Translations under genes and position numbers: made by a program | From: JALTDM01 sp964421355 | GTDB lineage: Bacteria; Bacteroidota; Bacteroidia; Bacteroidales; JALTDM01 | Direction: 5' to 3' | Assembly: GCA_964421355.1 (NCBI GenBank) | Contig: CAYQWX010000038.1 | Location: 1 to 18,338 of the forward strand | DNA length: 18,338 bases | Notes under the pieces: generated by a model | Told to the model about the DNA's origin: nothing | Seen by the model: the letters and a program-made list of their open reading frames with translations, nothing else | The model's database searches: none | In this document: in pieces, positions 6,617-14,316 of the stretch | Layout: every line of letters begins with the position of its first letter | Numbering within the stretch: the stretch's first letter is position 1

Positions 6617-6690
6617 TGGGCCCGCTAGGGCTCGAACCTAGGACCCCCTGATTATGAGTCAGGTGCTCTAACCAACTGAGCTACGGGCCC
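6617..6690 (-). tRNA. tRNA with CAU anticodon (elongator Met or Ile2)
   Basis: A complete 74-nt cloverleaf on the minus strand. The acceptor arm is GGGCCCG/CGGGCCC with discriminator A (6617). The D arm is GCTC/GAGC, the anticodon arm is CCTGA-CTCATAA-TCAGG with CAT at 6656-6654, the variable loop is GGGTC and the T arm is CTAGG-TTCGAGC-CCTAG. CCA is not encoded. It is not an initiator: positions 1 and 72 pair and the anticodon stem lacks the three G-C pairs next to the loop. A CAU anticodon fits elongator methionine tRNA or the isoleucine tRNA whose C34 is changed to lysidine by TilS. The C4-G69 and C5-G68 pairs and the CTCATAA loop resemble Ile2 of other bacteria, but this does not settle it. 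Confidence 0.96.
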
Positions 6691-6705
6691 AATCAAAAAG
6701 CGTTG

Positions 6706-6735
6706 CAAAGATAATGCTTTTTTCAAATGGCAAAA
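6706..6735 (-). promoter_or_regulatory. Probable promoter of the tRNA gene
   Basis: On the minus strand TTTTG (6735-6731) is followed after 17 bp by TATCTTTG (6713-6706), close to the Bacteroidota pattern TTTG-N19-TAnnTTTG. The expected start point is around 6699-6701, about ten bases before the tRNA 5' end. The spacing is two bases short of the usual value. Confidence 0.5.
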
Positions 6736-6744
6736 CAATTTTTA

Positions 6745-9138
6745 TTAAAAAATTCCATATTTTACACCCAAATATATACTTCTTGGTGTTGCTGGTCCAT
6801 ATATATAGCTTGCATCTCTATACACACCTTTATCAAAATGTGATTGATAAGAATTGAATATGTTTTTTATTGCAGCATTTATTTCCAATACGCTGTTGTC
6901 TCGTAATTTAAAGTCGTAGGCAAGTTTTACGCCTGCATCAAAAAACACAGGAGTTTTTTCCAGCCTGTTCCCTTCTATTATATCTCCTCTGTTTATGGCT
7001 TCTCTTATATCTTGTCTTTCGGCATCAGATAACCCATCTTGATTTGGATTTGTTCCCAAATGTGGTGCGTACATGCTGCCTGTATATGTGCCTGACAAGG
7101 ATATTATCCATTTGTTTTTTATGTTATAATCAAAAACAAAGTAGCCGTATGTTGATGGCGAACGTAATATATATATGGAACTTTCTTCAGGTTCATTTCC
7201 CCATTGTTGAGGTTTGTTATAACGAGATTGTTGAGCAGTTAATCCTATTTGTAATTTAGTGTTATATGTTGGTAGCAGATTTATTTCTGCATTTATACCT
7301 CTAACATAAGCTCCATTGTTTGCATTTGTGCGAACATATATCATGTCTCCATTATTATCAAGGTTTTCTATATGTGTTGCAAAAGGATTTAATAAAATTG
7401 TGTAAAACCCTTCAAAGGTAACATTAGTATTTACAAAACCAATCATACCATTGTATGATATAGAAGATGTAAAGCTATGTGATTTTTCTTCTGTGAGATT
7501 AGGGTCGTTTTTGTGATAAATGCGTTTTGCTCCTGATGCTTCTATATGTAAATCTTCGTCAAACACTTGTGGTGAACGGTAGCCCATAGCATATCCTATT
7601 CGGTATTGCCAAAAAGTGTTTTGTTTGTAAAGCATGCTTATTCTTGGTAAAATAACCCTACCCGAATAATTACCACTTTGTTCTATTTTGTTGATTATTT
7701 GGTAAATATCATACCTTAATCCGGTAGAAAGACGGAGTTTATTTATTTTTAGTTCATCTTGGATAAACCATCCGTTAGTAATTTTTTGTTGGTCTGTAGC
7801 AGTTATGTTGAGCATTAAAGTTTGTTCTTGTTTATGGTCTTCCAAATTATCTATTATATTGTCGAAGCCTGAAATTATTTTATGTTTTTCCGAGAAATGG
7901 TGATAATATTGAATTCCATTATTCATTGTTAAATTATCAGTATATCCGTAAGCATCAGGATTCTGTTGTGCTCCGTAGTACGAATTACGATGTATTTGCT
8001 GCATGGCAGTATATACAGATACTTTGTTTTCACTATTTTTATTTGTAAAAATATCACAAGATAAATCGAGGCTGTTTATATAATGCTCTGTCTGCTCGGT
8101 TATATCACTTTGATGCGGAAGTAGTTCAAACTTGTTGCCACCTCTTCTAAAATCATGTAAAGACCTGTACGATGCTTCTATTTTTGTGCGGGTATTTATT
8201 TTATAAAATGTATTTATTCCGAATGTTTGTGTTTTAAGAATTGGTATTTCTGAAAAATTATCTCCATTAGCATCAAACCAAGTTCTATTTCTTGCCATAC
8301 CATAAGCAATAAATCCCAAATTATGTTGATGAGTAACATTTGCTACATTAAAGTTTAATACATTGTCTATTGCAGGATGGTTATATCCAATTCCAATAAG
8401 TCCGTGATTTGTTGATATTTGAAAAGTATTTTTAACTGGTTCTTTTGTAATAATATTTACTGTGCCACCTATTGCATTACTTCCAAAAAGGGCTGAACCA
8501 CCACCTCTCACTACTTCTATTCTATCAATTATTGATGAGGGTATTTGTTCCAATCCATATACACCAGCCAGGTTACTAAAAATATTTTTACTGTTTACAA
8601 GTATTTGAGTATATGGACCTTCCAGCCCATTCATTCTTATTTGGGAAAAGCCACAATTTTGACAATCGTCTTCTACTCTTATGCCCGGAGTAAAGTTTAT
8701 TCCTTCGGCAAGAGTAGTACTTTGAGTATGTTCAAATACTCTGGGGCTAATCACATCTACCATTATAGGAGCATCTTTTTTGTCTATTTTGGTTCTGTCT
8801 GCTGATACCACTACTTCTGATAATAGAAATTTATCTTGTTTTAATACAAAATATACTTCTGTAGATTTGTCTGCCTTCATAAACACTTTTTTTTCTTGAG
8901 GCTTATATCCCATTGCTTCTGCTACCACAGTGATTTCTCCCTCAGGTAAGTCTGTGAGTGCAAAATGTCCTGTTTCATCAGCAGCAGTGCCTATTGTAGT
9001 ACCTTTAACCAAAATGTGTGCAAATGGTATATGTTTTCCATGTTCGTCTTTAACATCTCCAAATAGCATGGCGTCTGTGTGTTGAGAACTTGCAAAATAG
9101 GGCAAAATCATTGTTAGCAATAATATGATGTGCTTCAT
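6745..9138 (-). CDS. TonB-dependent outer-membrane receptor with carboxypeptidase-regulatory-like domain
   Basis: An outer-membrane gated channel that imports a bound ligand using TonB energy. The open frame extends to 9333, but I place the start at 9138. There the protein begins with a signal peptide (MKHIILLLTMILPYFASSQ); the extension has none and would overlap the radical SAM gene. The mature product is about 797 residues from start to stop. Order: carboxypeptidase-regulatory-like domain (about 24-100, with TTIGTAADETGHF), plug (about 115-235, with IDRIEVVRGGGSALFGSNAIGGTVNIITK split over 205-232), then a 22-strand-type barrel ending in a terminal Phe (YLGVKYGIF). The plug carries C159 and C162 (DDCQNCG) next to RMNG. 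Ligand unknown; the plug resembles BtuB/CirA-like siderophore, haem or cobalamin receptors, and the Cys pair could hint at a metal. No SusD partner is next to it, which argues against a glycan system. Confidence 0.92.
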   Translation of the reverse strand: MKHIILLLTMILPYFASSQHTDAMLFGDVKDEHGKHIPFAHILVKGTTIGTAADETGHFALTDLPEGEITVVAEAMGYKPQEKKVFMKADKSTEVYFVLKQDKFLLSEVVVSADRTKIDKKDAPIMVDVISPRVFEHTQSTTLAEGINFTPGIRVEDDCQNCGFSQIRMNGLEGPYTQILVNSKNIFSNLAGVYGLEQIPSSIIDRIEVVRGGGSALFGSNAIGGTVNIITKEPVKNTFQISTNHGLIGIGYNHPAIDNVLNFNVANVTHQHNLGFIAYGMARNRTWFDANGDNFSEIPILKTQTFGINTFYKINTRTKIEASYRSLHDFRRGGNKFELLPHQSDITEQTEHYINSLDLSCDIFTNKNSENKVSVYTAMQQIHRNSYYGAQQNPDAYGYTDNLTMNNGIQYYHHFSEKHKIISGFDNIIDNLEDHKQEQTLMLNITATDQQKITNGWFIQDELKINKLRLSTGLRYDIYQIINKIEQSGNYSGRVILPRISMLYKQNTFWQYRIGYAMGYRSPQVFDEDLHIEASGAKRIYHKNDPNLTEEKSHSFTSSISYNGMIGFVNTNVTFEGFYTILLNPFATHIENLDNNGDMIYVRTNANNGAYVRGINAEINLLPTYNTKLQIGLTAQQSRYNKPQQWGNEPEESSIYILRSPSTYGYFVFDYNIKNKWIISLSGTYTGSMYAPHLGTNPNQDGLSDAERQDIREAINRGDIIEGNRLEKTPVFFDAGVKLAYDFKLRDNSVLEINAAIKNIFNSYQSHFDKGVYRDASYIYGPATPRSIYLGVKYGIF

Positions 9139-9166
9139 GCTTTTAAAACTTTCATTTTTACGAGAG

Positions 9167-9174
9167 CAAATGTA
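9167..9174 (-). promoter_or_regulatory. Possible -7 box of the TonB-dependent receptor gene
   Basis: The minus strand reads TACATTTG, matching TAnnTTTG, 28 bp upstream of the chosen ATG (9138). There is no TTTG or TTG at the expected -33 distance; that region instead holds an inverted repeat (9196-9215). The call supports the later start codon, because it would lie inside the coding sequence if the longer frame were used. Confidence 0.4.
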
Positions 9175-9195
9175 TTTGAAAGATATATGGAGGCT

Positions 9196-9215
9196 AATAC
9201 TTATTTTTAAGTATT
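9196..9215. promoter_or_regulatory. Candidate operator upstream of the TonB-dependent receptor
   Basis: A perfect inverted repeat, AATACTTA (9196-9203), spacer TTTT, TAAGTATT (9208-9215). It lies between the stop codon of the radical SAM gene and the receptor start, 22 bp upstream of the -7-like box, so its centre is near position -44 of a predicted start point. No T-tract follows on either strand, which argues against a terminator. Binding of a dimeric regulator is inferred only. Confidence 0.4.
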
Positions 9216-9259
9216 TAAAGTTAAAAATCGCAGATACTAAATAGCGTCCTAAATTTTTT

Positions 9260-10210
9260 TCATTTTTTATATAACTTCCCTTGCCAAGTGTTTCTTTCTT
9301 TGAACTTTTTTGTGATTTTTGCCGTAATTTCAAAATTTTTCACTCCTCCCCACTGAGGAGCAATAAGTAATTCTTTGGGAGCTTCTCCTGTAAAACGTTC
9401 TATTATAATATGTGGAGACAATCGCTCTACAAACCGAACAACAAAATCAATATATTCTTCCCTTGTAAACAAGTTGAACATTTCGGGCTTTTGAAGATAT
9501 TGCCTTGCCTTTTGTGTCCCTTTTATAATTTGTAACTGATGGAGCTTTAGAGTCTCAAAAGGTAATTCTGATAATATTTTTGCATGTGCAAGATTATCTT
9601 TACGCGAATCCCCGGGCAACCCTAAAATATAATGTATTCCAACATGAACACCTCTATTCTTTGACATCTCCAATGCTTTTATGCTTTCTTTAAAAGTATG
9701 TCCACGATTTATATCCAACAAAGTCTTATTATTACAAGATTCTATACCATATTCCAAAACAATATAGTATTGCTCAGCAAGTTTCTGTAAATAGTCCAAT
9801 ATTTTTTTATTTATGCAATCTGGACGTGTTGCAATTACCAACCCAATCACATCAGGAACAGAAAGTGCTTCTTCATAATATTTTTTCAATACGGAAAGGT
9901 CTGCATAAGTGTTGGAGTAGGCTTGAAAATATGCTAAATATCTTTGTGTTTTGTATTTTTTTGAAAAAAAGGAAATTCCTCTGTTCAGTTGTTCTGTAAT
10001 TGATTGTCTTGGGTTGCAGTAAAATGGATTAAAAGCATTGTTATTACAATATGTACAGCCTCCTTTACCTTTTGTTCCGTCTCTATTGGGACAGGTAAAT
10101 CCAGCATCAACGGCTATTTTTTGGATACGCTCTGTAAATTGTTTCTTAAAATAAGAAGAAAAATCATTGTAGGGTTTATCATGTCCCCACGGATATTTTG
10201 TTTCTGTCAA
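9260..10210 (-). CDS. YhcC-like radical SAM protein (TIGR01212-type)
   Basis: A 316-residue radical S-adenosylmethionine protein. The N-terminal part has the hallmark DAGFTCPNRDGTKGKGG followed by CTYCNNNAF; C40, C52 and C55 would hold the 4Fe-4S cluster (C-x11-C-x2-C). Further family features are YFQAYSNTYA (about 93-102), GLVIATRPDC (about 122-131), EYGIES (about 153-158) and HYILGLPG (about 193-200). This matches the YhcC/TIGR01212 family, related to the Elp3 radical SAM group; the reaction of YhcC itself is not established to my knowledge. The start is a TTG at 10210: an in-frame stop lies at 10223-10225, there is no ATG before the conserved PWGHDKPYNDFS, and the family usually begins just before that motif. 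Stop is TGA. Its promoter is the clearest in the window, so it is probably transcribed on its own. Confidence 0.9.
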   Translation of the reverse strand: MTETKYPWGHDKPYNDFSSYFKKQFTERIQKIAVDAGFTCPNRDGTKGKGGCTYCNNNAFNPFYCNPRQSITEQLNRGISFFSKKYKTQRYLAYFQAYSNTYADLSVLKKYYEEALSVPDVIGLVIATRPDCINKKILDYLQKLAEQYYIVLEYGIESCNNKTLLDINRGHTFKESIKALEMSKNRGVHVGIHYILGLPGDSRKDNLAHAKILSELPFETLKLHQLQIIKGTQKARQYLQKPEMFNLFTREEYIDFVVRFVERLSPHIIIERFTGEAPKELLIAPQWGGVKNFEITAKITKKFKERNTWQGKLYKK

Positions 10211-10244
10211 AATTATATATGCTTAATACAATATTTATGCAATA

Positions 10245-10276
10245 CAAATATACAACGAAAATGATAGTGTACAAAA
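10245..10276 (-). promoter_or_regulatory. Promoter of the YhcC-like gene (Bacteroidota consensus)
   Basis: On the minus strand TTTTG (10276-10272), a 19-bp spacer and TATATTTG (10252-10245) match the primary sigma factor consensus of Bacteroidota, TTTG-N19-TAnnTTTG, exactly. Predicted transcription start is about 10238-10241, giving a leader near 30 nt before the TTG start codon at 10210. It lies about 50 bp after the terminator of the upstream TPR gene. Confidence 0.7.
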
Positions 10277-10325
10277 TAGTTTTTAGGAAGCAAAAGTTAT
10301 ATTGTAATTGGTTCTCTGTTTTTCA

Positions 10326-10363
10326 TATTAAAAAAGGCTTACCTTTTTGTAAAGTAAGCCTTT
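10326..10363 (-). terminator. Intrinsic terminator of the TPR gene
   Basis: On the minus strand a 10-bp stem AAAGGCTTAC (10363-10354) / GTAAGCCTTT (10342-10333) with an 11-nt loop is followed by a T run (10332-10330 and beyond). It begins 25 bp after the TAA stop of the TPR gene. The other strand has no T-tract, so it is one-directional. Confidence 0.85.
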
Positions 10364-10387
10364 ATGATATTTGTAAAATGCTTTTAC

Positions 10388-11647
10388 TTATTTCTTCGCG
10401 GCATCTAGTTCTTTTTTTATTTTTTCATAGTTATCTGTTTCTCCCAAACGATAATAGATAACTTTAAGTGATATCATCGGATTTAAGTCTTTGGGGTCTA
10501 ATTGATGTGCTTTTTCCAAATAAGGTTTAGCTTTTTTGAAAAGTTCCATTGCTTCGCCTTTCATTTTATTGTATTTCTTTAAGTCGCTTACATCATCAGC
10601 TTTTTTAAGTATTTCTACCCCTTGATTGTAATACATTGCTCCCAAACTATATACAGCATCTACATAATCGGGTTTTAGTTCTATTGCTTTTTTATAATCT
10701 GCTGCTGCGCTATCGGGATTATGAAGTGTTAGGTCATACAAATTTCCCCGTGCATAATAGTATGTGGGATTGTTTGGGTCTTTTTTTATTGCAAGATTAA
10801 GGTAGTTAAGAGCCTTATCTGTTTGTTTAATGCTAAGGTAATAATTGATAACATCGGGTATTAATAATGAACTTGAGTTTGGATATTTGTCAATACCTTC
10901 TTTTAATGTTTTTATATAATGAACGGTGTCATTTTTTGCTTTATATGTTTCTGCTAATAATTTGTATAACAATATTTTATCTTTTTCCGTCTTACCATAG
11001 TTAAATTTCTTTGCTACTTTAAAATAATCTATAGCTTTATCGTATTTGCCTGCTTTTTTAGCAGCTAATGCAGCATAATAAGTTACTACCGTATCAGCTT
11101 GTCCTTTGAAAGCTGTGCAAAACAATGATTTTTCGAAATTATCAAGCGATTTGTCATAATTCTTTTTATTGTAGTTTTCTACTCCTTTGTTGTAAAAGAC
11201 ATTGCCAAGAGCAGGATAATTCATAAAAATTTTCATAGTAATTTCCCTATCCACATATTTTGTCTTATTATTCCTTAATGCTTTCATAAATTTTACAAAG
11301 TCCTCTGGTTTATTCAAATCTATTTTTTGAAGTTCTGGGTCTTTAAAGTTATACATAAGAGCTTTTTTGAATGCTGCAAAAGCTGTGTCTAATGGGTCTT
11401 TTGCCAAAGATTTATATTTAGGATCATTTGAAATAGCAATATTTTGATAAATCAACCCACGATAGTACCAAGTACGAGGGTCTTTTTTTGTTTTTGGATG
11501 ATTTATTGCTTTGTCTATCTTTTCTTTTGCTTTTTTCAATGAACCTTCTTTTAGGTAGTTCCATGCACTTACTCTGTTAGCAGGCTGAGCTTTTAAAGCT
11601 GTTGCAACAAAGGCAAAAATGACTAATATTAAACTTACTTTTTTCAT
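10388..11647 (-). CDS. Secreted tetratricopeptide repeat (TPR) protein
   Basis: A 419-residue protein with a signal peptide (MKKVSLILVIFAFVATALKA, cleavage likely after A20) and no lipobox cysteine, so probably periplasmic. The rest is helical TPR repeats. Examples are WYYRGLIYQN (about 62-71), VFYNKGVENYNKKNYDKSLDNFEK (about 150-173, given as two halves), YYARGNLYDL (about 298-307) and YSLGAMYYNQG (about 335-345). TPR arrays hold protein partners; no enzyme motif is visible. The start lies 54 bp after gyrA, and I recall a TPR gene behind gyrA in other Bacteroidota, so the pair may be co-transcribed. A TATTTTTG box (11676-11683) in the gap could give it a promoter of its own. A strong terminator follows. 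Lysine is abundant, in keeping with the AT-rich genome. Partner and role are unknown. Confidence 0.9.
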   Translation of the reverse strand: MKKVSLILVIFAFVATALKAQPANRVSAWNYLKEGSLKKAKEKIDKAINHPKTKKDPRTWYYRGLIYQNIAISNDPKYKSLAKDPLDTAFAAFKKALMYNFKDPELQKIDLNKPEDFVKFMKALRNNKTKYVDREITMKIFMNYPALGNVFYNKGVENYNKKNYDKSLDNFEKSLFCTAFKGQADTVVTYYAALAAKKAGKYDKAIDYFKVAKKFNYGKTEKDKILLYKLLAETYKAKNDTVHYIKTLKEGIDKYPNSSSLLIPDVINYYLSIKQTDKALNYLNLAIKKDPNNPTYYYARGNLYDLTLHNPDSAAADYKKAIELKPDYVDAVYSLGAMYYNQGVEILKKADDVSDLKKYNKMKGEAMELFKKAKPYLEKAHQLDPKDLNPMISLKVIYYRLGETDNYEKIKKELDAAKK

Positions 11648-11701
11648 AATCTTTATTGTTTTTATTTTTATTTAGCAAAAATAAGTCCGATTTTTATTTT
11701 A

Positions 11702-14215
11702 TTAGATATCCTCTTTTGTTTTTTCGGTATTTGTTTCATCTATATTTTCTTCCAAATCCTCATCTTTTATTTCGGTACGGATACGTGCTACTGATGCTAT
11801 TGTATCTTCATTTTTAAGATTTATCAATTTTACACCTTGCGTATTACGTCCCATAGTTCTAAGTGTATCTACCGACAAACGAATAGCAATTCCCGATGTG
11901 TTTATTATCATAAGTTCATCGCCATCTTTTACACTTTTCATTGCTACCACTTTTCCTGTTTTAGGAGTAACATTCATAGATTTTATACCTTTCCCACCTC
12001 TATTTGTTATACGGTATTCTTCTATGGAAGAGCGTTTGCCATAACCTTTTTCTGATACTACCAACACATCTTCGCTACCTTCTTCTATTGCTATCATTCC
12101 TATTACATAATCTTCTTCTTGTAATGATATTGCTTTTACTCCACTTGCCGTTCGTCCTATCGGTCTTATTGAGTTATTTTTAAATCTTATAGTTTTACCG
12201 TCATGGGTAGCTATCATTACATCAGCATCGTCAGTGGTAAGTATTGCATCTAATAGTTCATCGTTGTCCCTAATTGTAATAGCATTTATTCCTGTTTGAC
12301 GCGGTCTGGAATATGCTTCCAAATATGTTTTTTTGATTATCCCGTTGCGTGTAATAAGTAATACGAATTTTTCTAACTCTTCTTTGTCTTTTAAGTCTTT
12401 TACATTGAAAAAGGCTTTTATTTTGTCGTCTTCTTCTATATTTAAGATATTTTGTATTGCCCTACCTTTTGACGTCTTTGTCCCTTCCGGTATTTGATAG
12501 ACTTTTAGCCAATAACATTTTCCTTTTTCTGTAAAGAATAAAAGAGTATTGTGCATACGGGCAATATACAAACTTTCTATAAAATCCTCTTCTCTGGTAG
12601 ATGATGCTTTTGACCCTACTCCGCCCCGATTTTGAATACGGTATTCGTCAAGTGGGGTACGCTTTATATAACCAAGATGTGAAATGGAAATAACCATTTC
12701 TTCATTTTTATAAAAATCTTCGGGATTAAATTCTTCTGCATTTTCTTCTATTTCAGTACGTCTTTCATCGCCATATTTTTCTTTTATTTCAAGAAGTTCT
12801 TCTTTTATTATTTGCATACGGCGGCTTTCGTCTTCCAGTATATTTTTGTAATCTTTTATTTTTTCTAAAAGTTCTTCGTATTCTTTTCTAAGTTTTTCTT
12901 GTTCCAAGCCTGTAAGTTGACGAAGACGCATTTCAGTAATTGCTCTTGCTTGTATTTCGGTTATGTTAAAGCGGTCTTGAAGACGTGTTCTTGCTTCGTC
13001 GGCAGAGGATGATGATTTTATTATGGCTATTACTTCATCTATATTATCGCTGGCTATGATAAGTCCTTCCAAGATGTGAGCCCTTTCTTCAGCCTTTCGC
13101 AAGTCATATTTTGTACGACGTATAACAATTTCATGACGATGTTCTACAAATAATCTAATAAGGTCTTTAAGAGTAAGCATCTTGGGACGTCCTTCTACAA
13201 GTGCAATATTGTTTACATTAAAAGAGTTTTGAAGTTGTGTTGCTTTATATAAGTTATTAATTACCACTTCGGCATTTGCATCTTTTTTCAAATCTATAAC
13301 TATCCTCATTCCTTCTCTATCCGATTCATCATTGACATTTGCTATTCCGTCAATTTTTTTCTCGTTTACCAATTCTGCAATTTTCTCTATAAGTGAGGCT
13401 TTGTTTACCAAATAAGGTAATTCATCTATTATAATTTTTTCTCTATCATTTTTAGTTGTTTCAAGGTGCCATTTAGCTCTTACTACTATTCTACCTCTAC
13501 CTGTAAGATAGGCGTCTTTTACACCTTGATAACCATAAATAATTCCTCCTGTTGGAAAATCCGGAGCTTTTATTATATGAATCAGGTCTAATGGGTCTAT
13601 GTTGTTATTGTCTATATAGGCAACTATTGCGTTTATTGTATCCGACAGATTGTGTGGTGGCATATTTGTTGCCATTCCTACTGCTATACCTGAGGTTCCG
13701 TTTACAAGTAGTAGAGGAATTTTGGTAGGCAATACGGTTGGTTCTTGAAGTGTTTCGTCAAAGTTAGGTTGGAAATCTACTGTTTCTTTGTTTATATCAG
13801 CTAATATTTCTTCCGATATTTTGGCCAATCGTGCCTCTGTATAACGCATTGCAGCAGGGCTGTCTCCATCTATTGAGCCAAAGTTTCCTTGTCCGTCGAT
13901 AACAGGATACCTCATTGACCATTCTTGTGCCATTCTTACCATTGCATCGTAAACAGAACTATCTCCGTGAGGGTGGTATTTACCAAGCACTTCTCCAACT
14001 ATTCTTGCAGATTTTTTATATGGTTTACTGGAAAGAAGTCCTAAATCGTGATACATTCCATATAACACCCTTCGGTGAACAGGTTTAAGACCGTCCCTCA
14101 CATCAGGCAAGGCTCTTGCTACAATTACTGACATAGAATAATCTATGTAGGAAGACTTCATTTCGTCTTCAATATTAATCCTCAAAATATTTCCACCTTT
14201 TGTTTCTTCTTCCAT
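11702..14215 (-). CDS. gyrA: DNA gyrase subunit A
   Basis: GyrA forms the A2B2 gyrase that introduces negative supercoils; it breaks and rejoins DNA through an active-site tyrosine. This copy has 837 residues. The N-terminal part has DGLKPVHRR (41-49), YHPHGDSSVYD (80-90) and AMRYTEARL with catalytic Y125. S86 and D90, which correspond to E. coli S83 and D87, are the usual quinolone-sensitive residues. The coiled-coil and C-gate span about 360-490, and the C-terminal beta-pinwheel about 505-815. The GyrA box in the first blade is QNRGGVG (528-534) instead of QRRGGKG; a second box-like TNRGGKG lies in a later blade. From memory, QNRGGVG is usual in Bacteroidota. The pinwheel and box separate it from ParC. 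An acidic tail (EIKDEDLEENIDETNTEKTKED) ends the protein. Stop is TAA. Confidence 0.97.
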   Translation of the reverse strand: MEEETKGGNILRINIEDEMKSSYIDYSMSVIVARALPDVRDGLKPVHRRVLYGMYHDLGLLSSKPYKKSARIVGEVLGKYHPHGDSSVYDAMVRMAQEWSMRYPVIDGQGNFGSIDGDSPAAMRYTEARLAKISEEILADINKETVDFQPNFDETLQEPTVLPTKIPLLLVNGTSGIAVGMATNMPPHNLSDTINAIVAYIDNNNIDPLDLIHIIKAPDFPTGGIIYGYQGVKDAYLTGRGRIVVRAKWHLETTKNDREKIIIDELPYLVNKASLIEKIAELVNEKKIDGIANVNDESDREGMRIVIDLKKDANAEVVINNLYKATQLQNSFNVNNIALVEGRPKMLTLKDLIRLFVEHRHEIVIRRTKYDLRKAEERAHILEGLIIASDNIDEVIAIIKSSSSADEARTRLQDRFNITEIQARAITEMRLRQLTGLEQEKLRKEYEELLEKIKDYKNILEDESRRMQIIKEELLEIKEKYGDERRTEIEENAEEFNPEDFYKNEEMVISISHLGYIKRTPLDEYRIQNRGGVGSKASSTREEDFIESLYIARMHNTLLFFTEKGKCYWLKVYQIPEGTKTSKGRAIQNILNIEEDDKIKAFFNVKDLKDKEELEKFVLLITRNGIIKKTYLEAYSRPRQTGINAITIRDNDELLDAILTTDDADVMIATHDGKTIRFKNNSIRPIGRTASGVKAISLQEEDYVIGMIAIEEGSEDVLVVSEKGYGKRSSIEEYRITNRGGKGIKSMNVTPKTGKVVAMKSVKDGDELMIINTSGIAIRLSVDTLRTMGRNTQGVKLINLKNEDTIASVARIRTEIKDEDLEENIDETNTEKTKEDI

Positions 14216-14253
14216 AGTTCTTTATATTTATTCTTTTATGAATAAAGGAATGT

Positions 14254-14283
14254 CAAAGGTAATATTTTTTTTGCATATTACCT
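14254..14283. promoter_or_regulatory. gyrA promoter region: -7-like box overlapped by an inverted repeat
   Basis: On the minus strand TACCTTTG (14261-14254) fits the TAnnTTTG -7 consensus, 38 bp before the gyrA ATG. No matching -33 element is seen at the usual distance. The box overlaps one arm of a perfect 9-bp inverted repeat, AGGTAATAT (14257-14265) / ATATTACCT (14275-14283), with a 9-nt spacer TTTTTTTGC. Only a short T run follows on the minus strand, so a terminator for nadB is less likely than an operator or DNA structure. The function is inferred. Confidence 0.4.
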
Positions 14284-14316
14284 GTGTTTTACAACATAAG
14301 TTAAGTGTCTTAAAGC

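Noticed and set aside
9139..9333. N-terminal extension of the TonB-dependent receptor by 65 residues
   Set aside because: The added sequence is lysine-rich, has no signal peptide, overlaps the end of the radical SAM gene by 74 bp and covers the -7-like box and the inverted repeat. A normal signal peptide begins at the Met encoded at 9138.
14301..14313. TTAAG-TGT-CTTAA as a terminator for nadB
   Set aside because: Only five base pairs with a 3-nt loop and no T run on the minus strand.
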